Shown one piece after another: positions 18,719 to 27,818 of a stretch of DNA of 64,000 nt. Numbering within the stretch: position 1 is the first letter of the stretch; each line of letters begins with the position of its first letter. The notes beneath the pieces are model-generated. The model searched no databases. It saw only the letters and a list, made by a program, of their open reading frames with translations, and was not told where the DNA came from. This DNA is from an uncultured Lachnospiraceae bacterium (GTDB taxonomy: Bacteria; Bacillota; Clostridia; Lachnospirales; Lachnospiraceae). The stretch is from contig CALWSC010000077.1 in NCBI GenBank assembly GCA_944384105.1, positions 39,792-103,791 of the forward strand, written 5' to 3'. The translations under genes and the position numbers were made by a program.

Positions 18719-19582
18719 TCACGCTTTTCCTACAGAACCGAATAACTCCATTTTCTCTTTTACAGTAGCCTTGATAGCCTCTGTGCCCGGTGCGAGCAGC
18801 TTACGCGGATCGTAGCCCTTACCCTGCAGATCTTTGCCTGCCTCGATGTACTTGCGGGTAGCGTCTGCGAAGGAAAGCTGGCATTCTGTATTTACATTAA
18901 TCTTGGAAACGCCAAGATCGATCGCTTTCTTGATCATGTCAGCCGGGATTCCTGTACCGCCGTGAAGAACTAACGGGAGGTCGCCTGTCAGCTTCTGGAT
19001 TGCGTCCAGTGTCTCAAAGCTTAATCCCTTCCAGTTTTCCGGATATTTACCGTGAATATTTCCGATGCCCGCTGCCAGGAAATCGATTCCCAGATCTGCG
19101 ATCATCTTGCACTCGTTCGGGTCAGCGCACTCGCCTGCTCCGACTACTCCGTCTTCCTCTCCGCCGATGGAGCCAACCTCTGCCTCCAGAGACATGCCGT
19201 GCTCTGCGCAGATCTTAACGAGCTCTTTTGTCTTCTCGATATTCTCCTCAATCGGATAGTGAGATCCGTCGAACATAATGGATGAGAATCCTGCCTCTAC
19301 ACACTTTAAGCATCCCTCAAAGGTACCGTGATCCAGATGCAGAGCTACCGGAACAGTGATATTCAGCTCTTCCATCATACCGTTTACCATACCTACTACG
19401 GTCTTGAATCCGGTCATGTACTTTCCTGCACCTTCAGATACGCCAAGGATTACCGGGGAGTTGAGCTCCTGTGCTGTCTGCAGGATAGCCTTTGTCCACT
19501 CCAGGTTGTTGATGTTGAACTGACCTACTGCGTAGTGTCCCGCTTTTGCTTTCTGAAGCATCTCTTTTGCTGAAACTAACAT
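18719..19582 (-). CDS. fba: Class II fructose-1,6-bisphosphate aldolase
   Basis: Zinc-dependent glycolytic aldolase, 287 residues. Visible are the metal ligands in LHLDHG (about residue 80) and VLHGGTGIP, the Asp catalytic region around residue 82, SIMFDGSHYP, and the phosphate-site NVNTECQ. ATG 19582 is chosen because AGGAGG stands seven bases upstream; a TTG at 19588 is too close to it. Monocistronic, with a promoter at 19621-19649 and a strong terminator. Confidence 0.96.
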   Translation of the reverse strand: MLVSAKEMLQKAKAGHYAVGQFNINNLEWTKAILQTAQELNSPVILGVSEGAGKYMTGFKTVVGMVNGMMEELNITVPVALHLDHGTFEGCLKCVEAGFSSIMFDGSHYPIEENIEKTKELVKICAEHGMSLEAEVGSIGGEEDGVVGAGECADPNECKMIADLGIDFLAAGIGNIHGKYPENWKGLSFETLDAIQKLTGDLPLVLHGGTGIPADMIKKAIDLGVSKINVNTECQLSFADATRKYIEAGKDLQGKGYDPRKLLAPGTEAIKATVKEKMELFGSVGKA

Positions 19583-19620
19583 AGTCAAACCTCCTATTTT
19601 TCAATAATACTATCGGGATT

Positions 19621-19649
19621 ATTATAACCCATCCGAACGGAAAAAGCAA
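19621..19649 (-). promoter_or_regulatory. Promoter of fba
   Basis: Minus-strand TTGCTT, 17-nt spacer, TATAAT. The -10 is perfect and ends about 39 nt before the start codon. The -35 lies just downstream of the antiterminator gene stop (19668). Confidence 0.75.
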
Positions 19650-19667
19650 TGCAGACAGCGTCTTATT

Positions 19668-20507
19668 TCACTGCCCTTTGAGATTTCCGGAACAGACACG
19701 CGCAATGTGCATGGCAAGATAGCCGATTTCCGTCTCATCCATCGCTGCGCCTATGCTCTTTCCGAGATGGCTGCAGACCTTCCTGGCTATCGCAAAGGAG
19801 TCGGGGTACTCCGATTCCATATAGCGGTTCATATTCAGGTGAAGTGTCTCATTCTTTAATATCCGCGCGACCATATATTTGATATGATTCATCAGCCGGT
19901 TGTAGGAGAGGGATTCCACATCAATGGCACTTCCCGTCTCCCGCTCAATCTCCTCAATACACTCCCGAACCGCCCGCGCCGTCTGCATCGCTACCGACAC
20001 GTCCTCATCTCCGATCGCAGAGTGAATATGGAGCGCCACATATCCTACCTCATGATCGTCAATCCCAATGTCCATCCTCTCTCTCAGAATCCGTTTCAAA
20101 ACTGACGCCGCCTTAAATTCGCTGTAGAACAGCACCTGTATATCGCCGGTGAGCGGATTGCTGATCTGCTCGCCGGCCCGGATGCGCTCCACGGCAAACG
20201 AGATATGATCCGCCAGTGAGAAAAGGATTCTCCGGTCCAGATCCCCGAATGTCCGCTCCGCCTCCCGGAGTATCTCATCCGCAATCTCCAGATACTCGGG
20301 CGCGACGCTCCCTGCCAGCTTTCTGGCGCTTCCGCGCGGCGTCTCCTCGGCAAGGCGGTAGCGGGTGCAGTCCTCAGGCAGCTCAAATCTCTGACTGACC
20401 TTTCTGCCAAACCCCACACCCCTGCCGAGCAGCACGTATTCCTGATTATCGTCCATATCGATTGCAATTACGCCATTGTTATTTAATACCTTACTCACTC
20501 TGTACAT
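19668..20507 (-). CDS. BglG/LicT-family transcriptional antiterminator
   Basis: 279 residues: an RNA-binding CAT domain (about 1-56, starting MYRVSKVLNNNGVIA) and two PTS-regulation domains. PRD1 (about 65-170) has histidines in ADHISFAVERI and LHIHSAIGDED; PRD2 (about 175-275) has MNHIKY and AMHIARVC, sites for phosphorylation by PTS proteins. It follows the PTS permease gene by 72 nt, whose leader carries a matching RNA target at 22874-22902. When sugar is present it should bind that RNA and prevent early termination. Confidence 0.94.
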   Translation of the reverse strand: MYRVSKVLNNNGVIAIDMDDNQEYVLLGRGVGFGRKVSQRFELPEDCTRYRLAEETPRGSARKLAGSVAPEYLEIADEILREAERTFGDLDRRILFSLADHISFAVERIRAGEQISNPLTGDIQVLFYSEFKAASVLKRILRERMDIGIDDHEVGYVALHIHSAIGDEDVSVAMQTARAVRECIEEIERETGSAIDVESLSYNRLMNHIKYMVARILKNETLHLNMNRYMESEYPDSFAIARKVCSHLGKSIGAAMDETEIGYLAMHIARVCSGNLKGQ

Positions 20508-20579
20508 TCTTTTGTATCCCCCGCGCTTCTTGGATTTTCTTCATCGTACCAGAATCTGCCGGGAATGTAAAGCATGCCT

Positions 20580-22757
20580 CTACTCGAAAATATCCACTGC
20601 GAACAGAGGATCTCCGGCATGTACCGCTCCTTCTGCAAGCAGACGCACTTTCTGGTTGTCCTCCAGCTCTGTACACAGAATCGGCGAACACAGTGACGGT
20701 GCGTGTTCCCTGATATACTCCATGTCAATTTTCATCAGAGGTTCGCCTTTCTTCACCTTCTGTCCGTCTGTGACGAATACCTCAAATCCCTTTCCGTCAA
20801 GCGCCACCGTATCAATGCCGATATGGAACAGCATCGCAAATCCGCTCTCAGTCTCAAATCCGATCGCGTGTTTTGTCTCAAATACGAAGACAACTTCGCC
20901 GTCTTCCGGCGCTGTGATTACGTCTTCCTGCGGTGTTACCACGGCACCGTCTCCCATCATCCTGCCCGCAAATCCCTCGTCCGGAGCTGTTGAAAGGTCT
21001 GCTGCGATTCCTGTTATCGGACTGGAGATTACGACAGTCCGCACCGGTTTCCGGGATTCTTTGGCAGATGGCTCGTCCTTGATCTGTGCCTCGGTCTCCG
21101 TCTCGGCCTCCGGCGCCTCATCCTCGAAGGACTCCGGTGCATGCTCAAGATATTCCTCCAGCTTCGCCTTGATGACCGTCACCTGCGGTCCGTAGATGAT
21201 CTGGATACCCTGTCCTTTCTTTACGATCCCCCTGGAACCTGTCTGCTTCAGAATATCGTCTCTGACCTTTTCCGCGTCATGCACAGTGATGCGAAGTCTG
21301 GTCGCACAGCAGTCCACATCACTGATGTTCTGTTTTCCTCCGAGTCCTCTTGTGATGAGTTCACTCACCGGATCGCTGCCCGCTGCAGCCGCATTTGCAC
21401 CGCCAGCCTTTCTTGCGTTGACGTCCGCTTTGGTGTAAAGCTTTGTCTCCGTGTCATCATCCTCGCGTCCCGGAGTCTTAAAGTCAAACTTTTTAATTAA
21501 GAACGTAAAAATTACATAGTATAAGATGAAATAAATAATTCCGACCGGGATAATTCTCAGCCAGCTTGTCTTGTCATTTCCCTGAAGGATTCCAAACAGG
21601 AAGAGGTCAAGGAATCCGCCCGAGAACGTGAGTCCCACTGCGATATTCAGCATATGCGCGATCATGTAAGCCGCGCCTGCCAGAATCACCTGTACCACGA
21701 ACAGTGCCGGAGCCACGAACAGGAAGGAGAACTCCAGAGGCTCTGTAATTCCTGTCATCATACATGCAAGAGCTGCGGAAAGCAGAAGTCCGCCTGCGGC
21801 TTTCTTCTTCTCAGGCTTTGCGCAGCGATACATCGCAAGCGCCGCGCCCGGAAGTCCGAAAATCATAAAGATAAATTCGCCGGAAAAGTATCTCGTCGCG
21901 TCCGCGCTGAAGTGTGCCACATGAGCGGAATCCGCAAGCTGGGCAAAGAAGATGTTCTGTCCGCCCTGGACCATCTGTCCCGCTACCTCCATCGTACCGC
22001 CGACTGCAGTCTGCCAGAACGGCATGTAAAACACATGGTGCAGTCCGAACGGGATCAGAGCTCTCTTGATAATACCGAAAATTAATGTGCCTGCATAGCC
22101 GCTGCCGGTAACAAGACCGCCCAGCGCGTAGATGCCGTTCTGAACGATCGGCCAGATAAAGTACATACCGATGCCTACGAACATATATACAACGGTAGAG
22201 ATGATCGGCACAAATCTGGAACCGCCGAAAAAGGACAGTGCGTTGGGAAGCACGATCTTGTGGAACCGGTTGTGCAGCGACGCGACGCCCAGTCCCACGA
22301 TGATGCCGCCGAATACTCCCATCTGCAGCGACTGGATACCGCAGACCGATGTGATTGTTCCCTGAAGCACGTCGGATGCAACCGTGCCGTCGGCTGTGAT
22401 CTCGCCCGTCACGAGCAGCATGCCGCTGATTGCCGTGTGCATGACGAAGTACGCGATCAGCGCGGACAGCGCCGCTACCTCTTTTTCCTTCTTCGCCATT
22501 CCGATCGCAACGCCCACGGCAAAAATCAGGGGCAGGTTGTCAAATACAGCGCTTCCGACCTTATTCATAATCGTCAGCAGCGCATGCAGCACCGTACCTT
22601 CTCCCAGAATTCCCTGTAAACCGTACGTCGCAATCGTGGTTTCATTCGTAAACGAACTTCCGATTCCCAGCAGCAATCCCGCTACCGGCAGAATCGCGAT
22701 CGGAAGCATGAAGGATCTTCCAACTCTTTGAAGAACGCCAAAAATTTTGTCTTTCAT
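20580..22757 (-). CDS. ptsG: PTS glucose-family permease, domains IICBA
   Basis: 725 residues. A membrane IIC domain (about 1-425, ten or so helices, with the TGITEPLEFSF substrate motif near 335), then IIB (about 465-540) with phosphocysteine 484 in CCATRLR, then IIA (about 575-710) with the phosphohistidine 645 in MLFHIGIDT. It imports and phosphorylates a hexose, probably glucose or an N-acetylated or alpha-glucoside relative; the exact sugar is not decided by sequence. The linker between IIB and IIA is long and acidic. Expression is controlled by the antiterminator system in the leader and the adjacent licT-like gene. Confidence 0.93.
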   Translation of the reverse strand: MKDKIFGVLQRVGRSFMLPIAILPVAGLLLGIGSSFTNETTIATYGLQGILGEGTVLHALLTIMNKVGSAVFDNLPLIFAVGVAIGMAKKEKEVAALSALIAYFVMHTAISGMLLVTGEITADGTVASDVLQGTITSVCGIQSLQMGVFGGIIVGLGVASLHNRFHKIVLPNALSFFGGSRFVPIISTVVYMFVGIGMYFIWPIVQNGIYALGGLVTGSGYAGTLIFGIIKRALIPFGLHHVFYMPFWQTAVGGTMEVAGQMVQGGQNIFFAQLADSAHVAHFSADATRYFSGEFIFMIFGLPGAALAMYRCAKPEKKKAAGGLLLSAALACMMTGITEPLEFSFLFVAPALFVVQVILAGAAYMIAHMLNIAVGLTFSGGFLDLFLFGILQGNDKTSWLRIIPVGIIYFILYYVIFTFLIKKFDFKTPGREDDDTETKLYTKADVNARKAGGANAAAAGSDPVSELITRGLGGKQNISDVDCCATRLRITVHDAEKVRDDILKQTGSRGIVKKGQGIQIIYGPQVTVIKAKLEEYLEHAPESFEDEAPEAETETEAQIKDEPSAKESRKPVRTVVISSPITGIAADLSTAPDEGFAGRMMGDGAVVTPQEDVITAPEDGEVVFVFETKHAIGFETESGFAMLFHIGIDTVALDGKGFEVFVTDGQKVKKGEPLMKIDMEYIREHAPSLCSPILCTELEDNQKVRLLAEGAVHAGDPLFAVDIFE

Positions 22758-22825
22758 GTCTTTCTCTCCTTTTCCCTTTTATAGTTTTTGACGTCTTTTG
22801 CGAGTCTATGTACAAAGAAGCGCAC

Positions 22826-22881
22826 AAAAAAACACTAACCCTGCAGATATCCTCGAAAAAAACATCATTGCCTGGTTAATG
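22826..22881 (-). terminator. Leader terminator of the PTS operon (antitermination target)
   Basis: The minus-strand segment CATTAACC at 22874-22881 pairs (one G-U) with GGTTAGTG at 22833-22840, which is followed by seven T. The 5' arm is the end of the antiterminator RNA site, so the two structures exclude each other, as in classic BglG/LicT control. Confidence 0.75.
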
Positions 22882-22902
22882 CCTGCCGTACAGTTACACA
22901 CC
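22874..22902 (-). promoter_or_regulatory. Ribonucleic antiterminator (RAT) site for the LicT-like protein
   Basis: A 29-nt minus-strand block beginning GGTGTGTAACTG and ending GCAGGCATTAACC lines up without gaps with known RAT sequences of Bacillus (conserved TACTG..., GCAGGC and AACC segments). It begins about 10 nt after the predicted transcription start and overlaps the terminator's first arm. Confidence 0.8.
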
Positions 22903-22918
22903 GATTACTTATAGGTTT

Positions 22919-22947
22919 ATTATATTGGATGATTTATAAAATGTCAA
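22919..22947 (-). promoter_or_regulatory. Consensus sigma-A promoter of the PTS operon
   Basis: Minus-strand TTGACA and TATAAT with a 17-nt spacer, both hexamers perfect. The predicted start near 22912 leaves a leader of about 155 nt containing the RAT site and terminator. Confidence 0.9.
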
Positions 22948-23141
22948 CAGTTATTCCTGCTGTTTTTTGATTTTTTCCGTCACTGTGCAAAACAGTTAAA
23001 ACCGGATACATACTGCAGCTTGGGCACTCTGCTTCGATTCCGCCTTATCAAGCTGCGCCCGCATCCTTTCTCAACTCATCGCCTGCAGAAACCGGTCTAT
23101 CTTTATTCGGATAAAATGGTATTCCCCAAAAACGTAAGCAG
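22948..23141. other. Intergenic region with no feature seen
   Basis: About 190 nt between the PTS promoter and the phnX terminator. I see no gene, repeat or strong promoter; a short plus-strand frame here has no ribosome site. Confidence 0.6.
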
Positions 23142-23187
23142 GGCAGCCGCCAAACAAACATTCCTGCATATCCGTTTGGCGGCTGCC
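23142..23187 (-). terminator. Terminator after phnX
   Basis: A 14-bp perfect stem (GGCAGCCGCCAAAC / GTTTGGCGGCTGCC) with an 18-nt loop lies 30 nt past the phnX stop. The U tract is weak. Its GGCAGCCGC core recurs in the hairpin at 28693-28731. Confidence 0.75.
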
Positions 23188-23216
23188 ACAAAAGTCAAAC
23201 ACCCCGATGCCTGAAC

Positions 23217-23981
23217 TTACAGCAGATCCAGAATTCCTCTGATATCCTTCACCACATAGTCCGCCCCTGCCTCGCGGTAGATTTTCTCGGCTTTTTCACA
23301 GATCTCCTGCTTCTCTGCATCGCTTAACGCCTCATACTCTTCCTGGGAAAGTCCAATGACAGAGCTGCCCTCAAGGATTCCCACGGAAACGGCGCCGGCA
23401 TTTTTGCCCTCTTTGATATCGGCTACGGTGTCGCCGACTTTCATGATTCTTCTCACATCACCCAGTTTTAACTGCTCCATGTTGCGAAAAATCATGTACG
23501 GGTATGGTCTGCCCATCTTGCCGGTAGCGTCAGGACTGTACCAGCAGTCCGGTTTATAGCCTGCTTTCTCGGCGTTCGGGACTACGAGATTCATCATCTC
23601 ATCCGTGTAGCCTGTCGTGGAGCCGATTTTTAATCCCATTCCGCGCAGCTTTGCCACTGTTTCCACAACGTAAGGTTTCGGATCAGCGTAGTTTTCCACA
23701 ATCTGCAGAATCTTATGCTCACTTAAACGATATACGGCGTTTACGTCATCCTCATTCCAGTCTCTGCCGTGCTGTTTCTTCCACTCCGCAGAGATGCGCT
23801 CCATGGAGAGCATTGTGCGCACATGGTCGATCTTGAGCATTCCCATCGGCTTTCTGACTTCCTCAAGTGTCGGTGTGATGCCATACTCCTCAAACGCCTC
23901 AATAAATGCTTTCACCGGAGCCATACAGCCGTAGTCAACGGTTGTCCCCGCCCAGTCAAAAATAATTCCGTCAAACTTCAT
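23217..23981 (-). CDS. phnX: Phosphonoacetaldehyde hydrolase
   Basis: HAD-superfamily enzyme of 254 residues that splits phosphonoacetaldehyde into acetaldehyde and phosphate. The nucleophile Asp is in IIFDWAGTTVDYG (about residue 9), the Schiff-base Lys in MGMLKIDHVR (about 50), motif II in GSTTGYT, and the Mg site in VGDTVADIKEG. ATG 23981 has GAGGAG ten bases upstream; the longer frame does not. It is the last gene of a 2-aminoethylphosphonate operon and uses the product of PhnW, the gene directly before it. Confidence 0.96.
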   Translation of the reverse strand: MKFDGIIFDWAGTTVDYGCMAPVKAFIEAFEEYGITPTLEEVRKPMGMLKIDHVRTMLSMERISAEWKKQHGRDWNEDDVNAVYRLSEHKILQIVENYADPKPYVVETVAKLRGMGLKIGSTTGYTDEMMNLVVPNAEKAGYKPDCWYSPDATGKMGRPYPYMIFRNMEQLKLGDVRRIMKVGDTVADIKEGKNAGAVSVGILEGSSVIGLSQEEYEALSDAEKQEICEKAEKIYREAGADYVVKDIRGILDLL

Positions 23982-24002
23982 TGTTTTTTCTCTCCTCATC
24001 CA

Positions 24003-25097
24003 TTATTTGTTCTGTTCCAGAAATTCCTTGATGATATCGCATACTTTCTCGATATCCTCTTTGTAAATCTCACCGATATTTCCAATGCGGAAGGTATCCG
24101 CATCCGTTACCTTACCCGGATAAATAGCGTATCCTCTGTCCTTGATGTACTGATACATCTCCTGGAAGGAGAAGTGATGGTTCTCTGGATAGAAGAATGT
24201 GGTGATGATCGGTCCCTGATGAGCACTGTCAATGTACGGACGGATTCCCATCTCAGCCATTCTCTGAATCAGAAGCTTGTTATTGTCGGCATAGCGCTTG
24301 GATCGTGCCGGAATGCCGCCTTCCTCCTCCATCTCTTTTAACGCCTGCGCAAAAGCGAGAACCACATGAGTCGGAGAAGTGAATCTCCATTTTCCGTCCT
24401 TGTCCATTGTCTTCCACTGATCGTATAAATCAAGAGACAGGCTTCTCGCCTTACCCTTGCTCGCAATCAGCTTCTCGCGGTTGCAGATAATGAAAGAGAA
24501 TCCCGGAACGCCCTGGATGCACTTGTTTGCGCTGCTGATGATAAAGTCAATGCCAAGCTCTCCCACCGGAATGTCCACACCGCCGAAGCTGGACATTGCG
24601 TCCACGATGAACGTTTTGCCTGCTTCCTTTACAACTTTTGCCATGGAAGCGATATCATTTAAGATACCGGAGGTCGTCTCGCTGTGTACCATGGATACGT
24701 GTGTAATCTCCGGATCTTCTTTTAAGATAGCTGCAACCTTCTCTGCGGACGGAACATTCTCATAGTGCTCATTGTAGATCGTATAGTTCAGCCCCGCATG
24801 CTCTGCGATGTCACCCATGCGCTCGCCGTACGCGCCGTTTGCGCAGATTAAGAGCTTTTCATCGTTTCCGATCACGCTGGTCAGCACGGACTCCACTCCG
24901 AAGGTTCCGCTTCCCTGCATCAGAACCACCGTATACTCCGGCTCGCTGACATGCGCCAGCTTTAAGAGCTTCTCACGGATGGACAGAGTAATCTTCTTAT
25001 AGTCATCGTCCCATGTGCAGTGGTCAAACATCATCTCCTTTTTTACAGTCTCTGTGGTCGTCAGCGGACCCGGGGTAAGTAATTTGTAGTTTAACAT
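24003..25097 (-). CDS. phnW: 2-aminoethylphosphonate-pyruvate transaminase
   Basis: PLP-dependent class V aminotransferase, 364 residues. It converts 2-aminoethylphosphonate and pyruvate into phosphonoacetaldehyde and alanine. Typical features: N-terminal LLTPGPLTTTETVK, GSGTFGVESVL, the PLP-phosphate and cofactor region SMVHSETTSGIL, and the Schiff-base Lys in SSANKCIQGVPGFSF. It lies 21 nt upstream of phnX and 80 nt downstream of the binding protein gene. Confidence 0.97.
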   Translation of the reverse strand: MLNYKLLTPGPLTTTETVKKEMMFDHCTWDDDYKKITLSIREKLLKLAHVSEPEYTVVLMQGSGTFGVESVLTSVIGNDEKLLICANGAYGERMGDIAEHAGLNYTIYNEHYENVPSAEKVAAILKEDPEITHVSMVHSETTSGILNDIASMAKVVKEAGKTFIVDAMSSFGGVDIPVGELGIDFIISSANKCIQGVPGFSFIICNREKLIASKGKARSLSLDLYDQWKTMDKDGKWRFTSPTHVVLAFAQALKEMEEEGGIPARSKRYADNNKLLIQRMAEMGIRPYIDSAHQGPIITTFFYPENHHFSFQEMYQYIKDRGYAIYPGKVTDADTFRIGNIGEIYKEDIEKVCDIIKEFLEQNK

Positions 25098-25178
25098 GAT
25101 TTTTCTCCTATATATATTTTTATTTTACATATAATGCAAACTTTTGGGAATGGCACATAAGTACCATCCCCATTCTTC

Positions 25179-26183
25179 TTATTTGCAGCTCTCAGAGAGC
25201 TCCTGGTGTTTCTCAAGCAGATCCACGGTCAGCGGTTCCGGGAAAGTCTTCGGATATGCGGAGCTGTTTGCTTCGTCTGTCGTCTCGCCCTCATAGATGG
25301 CGTTCGGATAATTCTTCTGAAGCTCTTCTCTTCCCTTTGTGATGATGCACTCTGCCATTTCCTGTGCCAAGGGGTTTGTCTTTTCGCCTTTGTCCACAAC
25401 TGCGATGGACTCTGTCAGGGAGAAATTGCCCTCTGTCGGGTCTACGAAATCTACCGGAAGTCCCTCTGCCTTATCTGCCACTGCCTGCTGGCGCAGACCA
25501 AAGCCAATCGCTACCTCGCCTGCACGCACTTTCTTAAGAGGTGCGCTTCCCGAGCTCTCAATGTGCGGTCCTGCGTTCTCATAGATACCTGTGAGCACTT
25601 CCTTCGCGCCGTCCTCACCGTATGCGTCAACCAGCGCCTGAATCAGCAGCCATGCTGTGGAAGAACTCTTAATGTCTGTCACAGAAATGAGATCTTTATA
25701 TTCCGGTTTTGTCAGGTCTTTTAAGCAGGTCGGCATATCCAGCCCTTCCTCCTTCATGACCTCTGTATTTACGATAATTGTTCCCTCCTGAGAGGTGATC
25801 GGCGCACAGAAATCTCTCTTCTCATCCGGATTTAACAGTTCATAATCAAAGTCAAGCTTCTGGAACATATTTTGCTTCTCCTGCGCATCGTCCAGATAGA
25901 AGGTACTTAAGGTCAGGAGATCTGCCTCAATATCTGTACCCTCTGCAAGCACCTTCCCTCCGAGCTCTGAAGTTCCGAATGCCTGGAAAATATACTTTCC
26001 TTCATATCCGTTGGCGTCCAGAGTCGTCTTCATTGCCTCGATTGCCTCATCGTCCGCGTTTGAGTAGATAACGATCTGATCGTCACTGCTGCCCGCCTTT
26101 GCATCTGTCCCGCATCCTGCAAAGGCAAAGGATGAGAGAACAGCGGAGGCCGCCAAAATTGATGCCAATACTTTCTTTTTCAT
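25179..26183 (-). CDS. 2-aminoethylphosphonate ABC transporter substrate-binding lipoprotein
   Basis: 334 residues, type II periplasmic-binding fold of the iron/thiamine/phosphonate class. The signal peptide of about 22 residues ends in a lipobox (AFAGC), so Cys23 should be lipidated and the protein tethered outside the membrane. The mature start reads GTDAKAGSSDDQIVIYSNADDEAIEAM, similar to PhnS/FbpA-type proteins. Substrate is inferred from phnW and phnX in the same operon. The ABC permease gene ends 1 nt before its start codon. Confidence 0.9.
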   Translation of the reverse strand: MKKKVLASILAASAVLSSFAFAGCGTDAKAGSSDDQIVIYSNADDEAIEAMKTTLDANGYEGKYIFQAFGTSELGGKVLAEGTDIEADLLTLSTFYLDDAQEKQNMFQKLDFDYELLNPDEKRDFCAPITSQEGTIIVNTEVMKEEGLDMPTCLKDLTKPEYKDLISVTDIKSSSTAWLLIQALVDAYGEDGAKEVLTGIYENAGPHIESSGSAPLKKVRAGEVAIGFGLRQQAVADKAEGLPVDFVDPTEGNFSLTESIAVVDKGEKTNPLAQEMAECIITKGREELQKNYPNAIYEGETTDEANSSAYPKTFPEPLTVDLLEKHQELSESCK

Positions 26184-26184
26184 T

Positions 26185-27813
26185 TTACTTTTTCCTTTCT
26201 GTCTTTCTTATAACAAGGCTTAATACCCCTTTTACAATGAGGTTCGTGAACAGAATCAGAAGAGAAAGCACAAATATCTCATTGAATTTCGTATAATACT
26301 GTAATTCCTTGATCTTCGTCGTGATAACCATTGTCCTTGCGCCAGCGATGAAGATGACTGCGCTGACCGTTACCATGGCGTTTACGAAATAGTAGCTGAA
26401 TACCTCGAGTATTGTGGACGTCATGTTCGGCGTCACGATCCTTACGATGGTCTTAATCCAGTTGTCTCCCATCAGGGACGCTGTTGTCTCCCAGGAGCTG
26501 TTCAGCTTGCTCAGAGAGTTCTTCATCATCAGGTACGGTGTGGAGAAGAAGTGTACCACATTGCACAGGATGATCAGCCAGAAGGTATTCTGCAGCGGTG
26601 TGCCTGTAAAAATCAGCATGAATGCGATACCGATGACCATTCCGGGAATTGTATTTGTCACAAGCGCAATACTGTCGATCACGGATTTTAACTTGCCGTT
26701 TAGCGAACTTCTCGCAGATGCAAGCGCTGCGCCGTACGTCACAAGCAGACCTGCAACCGCTGTGGCAGCTGCTACGAAAATGGAGTTCTCATGAACTCCA
26801 AACAGGCTGTTGTCCTCCAGTACGCTTTTGACATGTTCCAGCGTAAATGCAGTCTGGTACGGCCATTCCTGCACAAGCGGAACCACAAAAATGACTGCGA
26901 AAATAGACAGCATGACCAGAAGAATCAGTCCTGAGAGTGTTCCGAACACTCCGTCTCTGAGATAATTTTTCCGGAATTCAATGGTGGAAATCTTGTTGTA
27001 GCGGACATTGTAGCGCTCCAGATAATGAAGCAGCAGGATACTGATTACAGATGGAATCAGCATCATAACCGCTACGACGGCTCCTCTGTTGAAGTTCGGG
27101 ATACTGCCGAGCATCTCGTTGTAAAGTACCGTTGCCACGACATCGTACTCTCCTCCGACAGAAGCCGGGATACCATAATCGGTGAAGCATAAGAAGAAGC
27201 ACTGTACCATGGAAGCCGCCAGCGTGCCGAGCAGCGGGCGCATTACCGTCTGAAGGAAAGTGGCTATATTGCTGTCACCCATCACGCGGGATACGACCAT
27301 GAATTTCTTATCAATGAATCCCATCGTGTTATGTATCAGCATGAAGGATATCGGCAGCGTATAAATTACATATCCAAACAGCAGTCCGTTGAATCCATAG
27401 ATGTCGAAGAGCTGAACTCCAAACAGTCTTGTCAGAAGCCCCTGCTTTCCGAACGAATAGATGATCGCAAACCCGTAAGTGATGGTCGGCAGCAGCATCG
27501 GAAGAACCGCCAGCGTGCGGATCACGCTCTTATATTTTCTGTTCAGATTTGTATACTGAATGCTGTACGCAAGAATAAACGCGAGCACAGTTGCCAGCAG
27601 CGCACTTGCCAGCGATACGGTTACACTGTTTGCAAGTGCTTTCGTAAAGCCTCTCTCCGTGAGCACTTCACTGTAATAGGCAAGTCCGATACCCGCTTCC
27701 TCCACAAAGGATTCTACTAGCAGCCTCACAACCGGAATTGCCAGAAATGCCGCAAACAGCGCAAGTACGATCACATAGATATCTTTGATTTCTCTCTCTT
27801 TTCTCTTTACCAT
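26185..27813 (-). CDS. ABC transporter permease with two fused membrane domains
   Basis: 542 residues with about twelve membrane helices; the two halves (about 1-275 and 285-540) each have the permease fold, as in FbpB or ThiP rather than split PhnU/PhnV. EAA-like loops occur at SRVMGDSNIATFLQTVMRPL in the first half and ETTASLMGDNWIKTIVRIVTP in the second. It should form the whole channel of the aminoethylphosphonate importer with the ATPase encoded 5 nt upstream. Confidence 0.92.
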   Translation of the reverse strand: MVKRKEREIKDIYVIVLALFAAFLAIPVVRLLVESFVEEAGIGLAYYSEVLTERGFTKALANSVTVSLASALLATVLAFILAYSIQYTNLNRKYKSVIRTLAVLPMLLPTITYGFAIIYSFGKQGLLTRLFGVQLFDIYGFNGLLFGYVIYTLPISFMLIHNTMGFIDKKFMVVSRVMGDSNIATFLQTVMRPLLGTLAASMVQCFFLCFTDYGIPASVGGEYDVVATVLYNEMLGSIPNFNRGAVVAVMMLIPSVISILLLHYLERYNVRYNKISTIEFRKNYLRDGVFGTLSGLILLVMLSIFAVIFVVPLVQEWPYQTAFTLEHVKSVLEDNSLFGVHENSIFVAAATAVAGLLVTYGAALASARSSLNGKLKSVIDSIALVTNTIPGMVIGIAFMLIFTGTPLQNTFWLIILCNVVHFFSTPYLMMKNSLSKLNSSWETTASLMGDNWIKTIVRIVTPNMTSTILEVFSYYFVNAMVTVSAVIFIAGARTMVITTKIKELQYYTKFNEIFVLSLLILFTNLIVKGVLSLVIRKTERKK

Positions 27814-27818
27814 GACTC

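Noticed and set aside
23020-23214. Plus-strand 64-codon frame before phnX terminator
   Set aside because: No ribosome site; overlaps the terminator stem; composition not protein-like.
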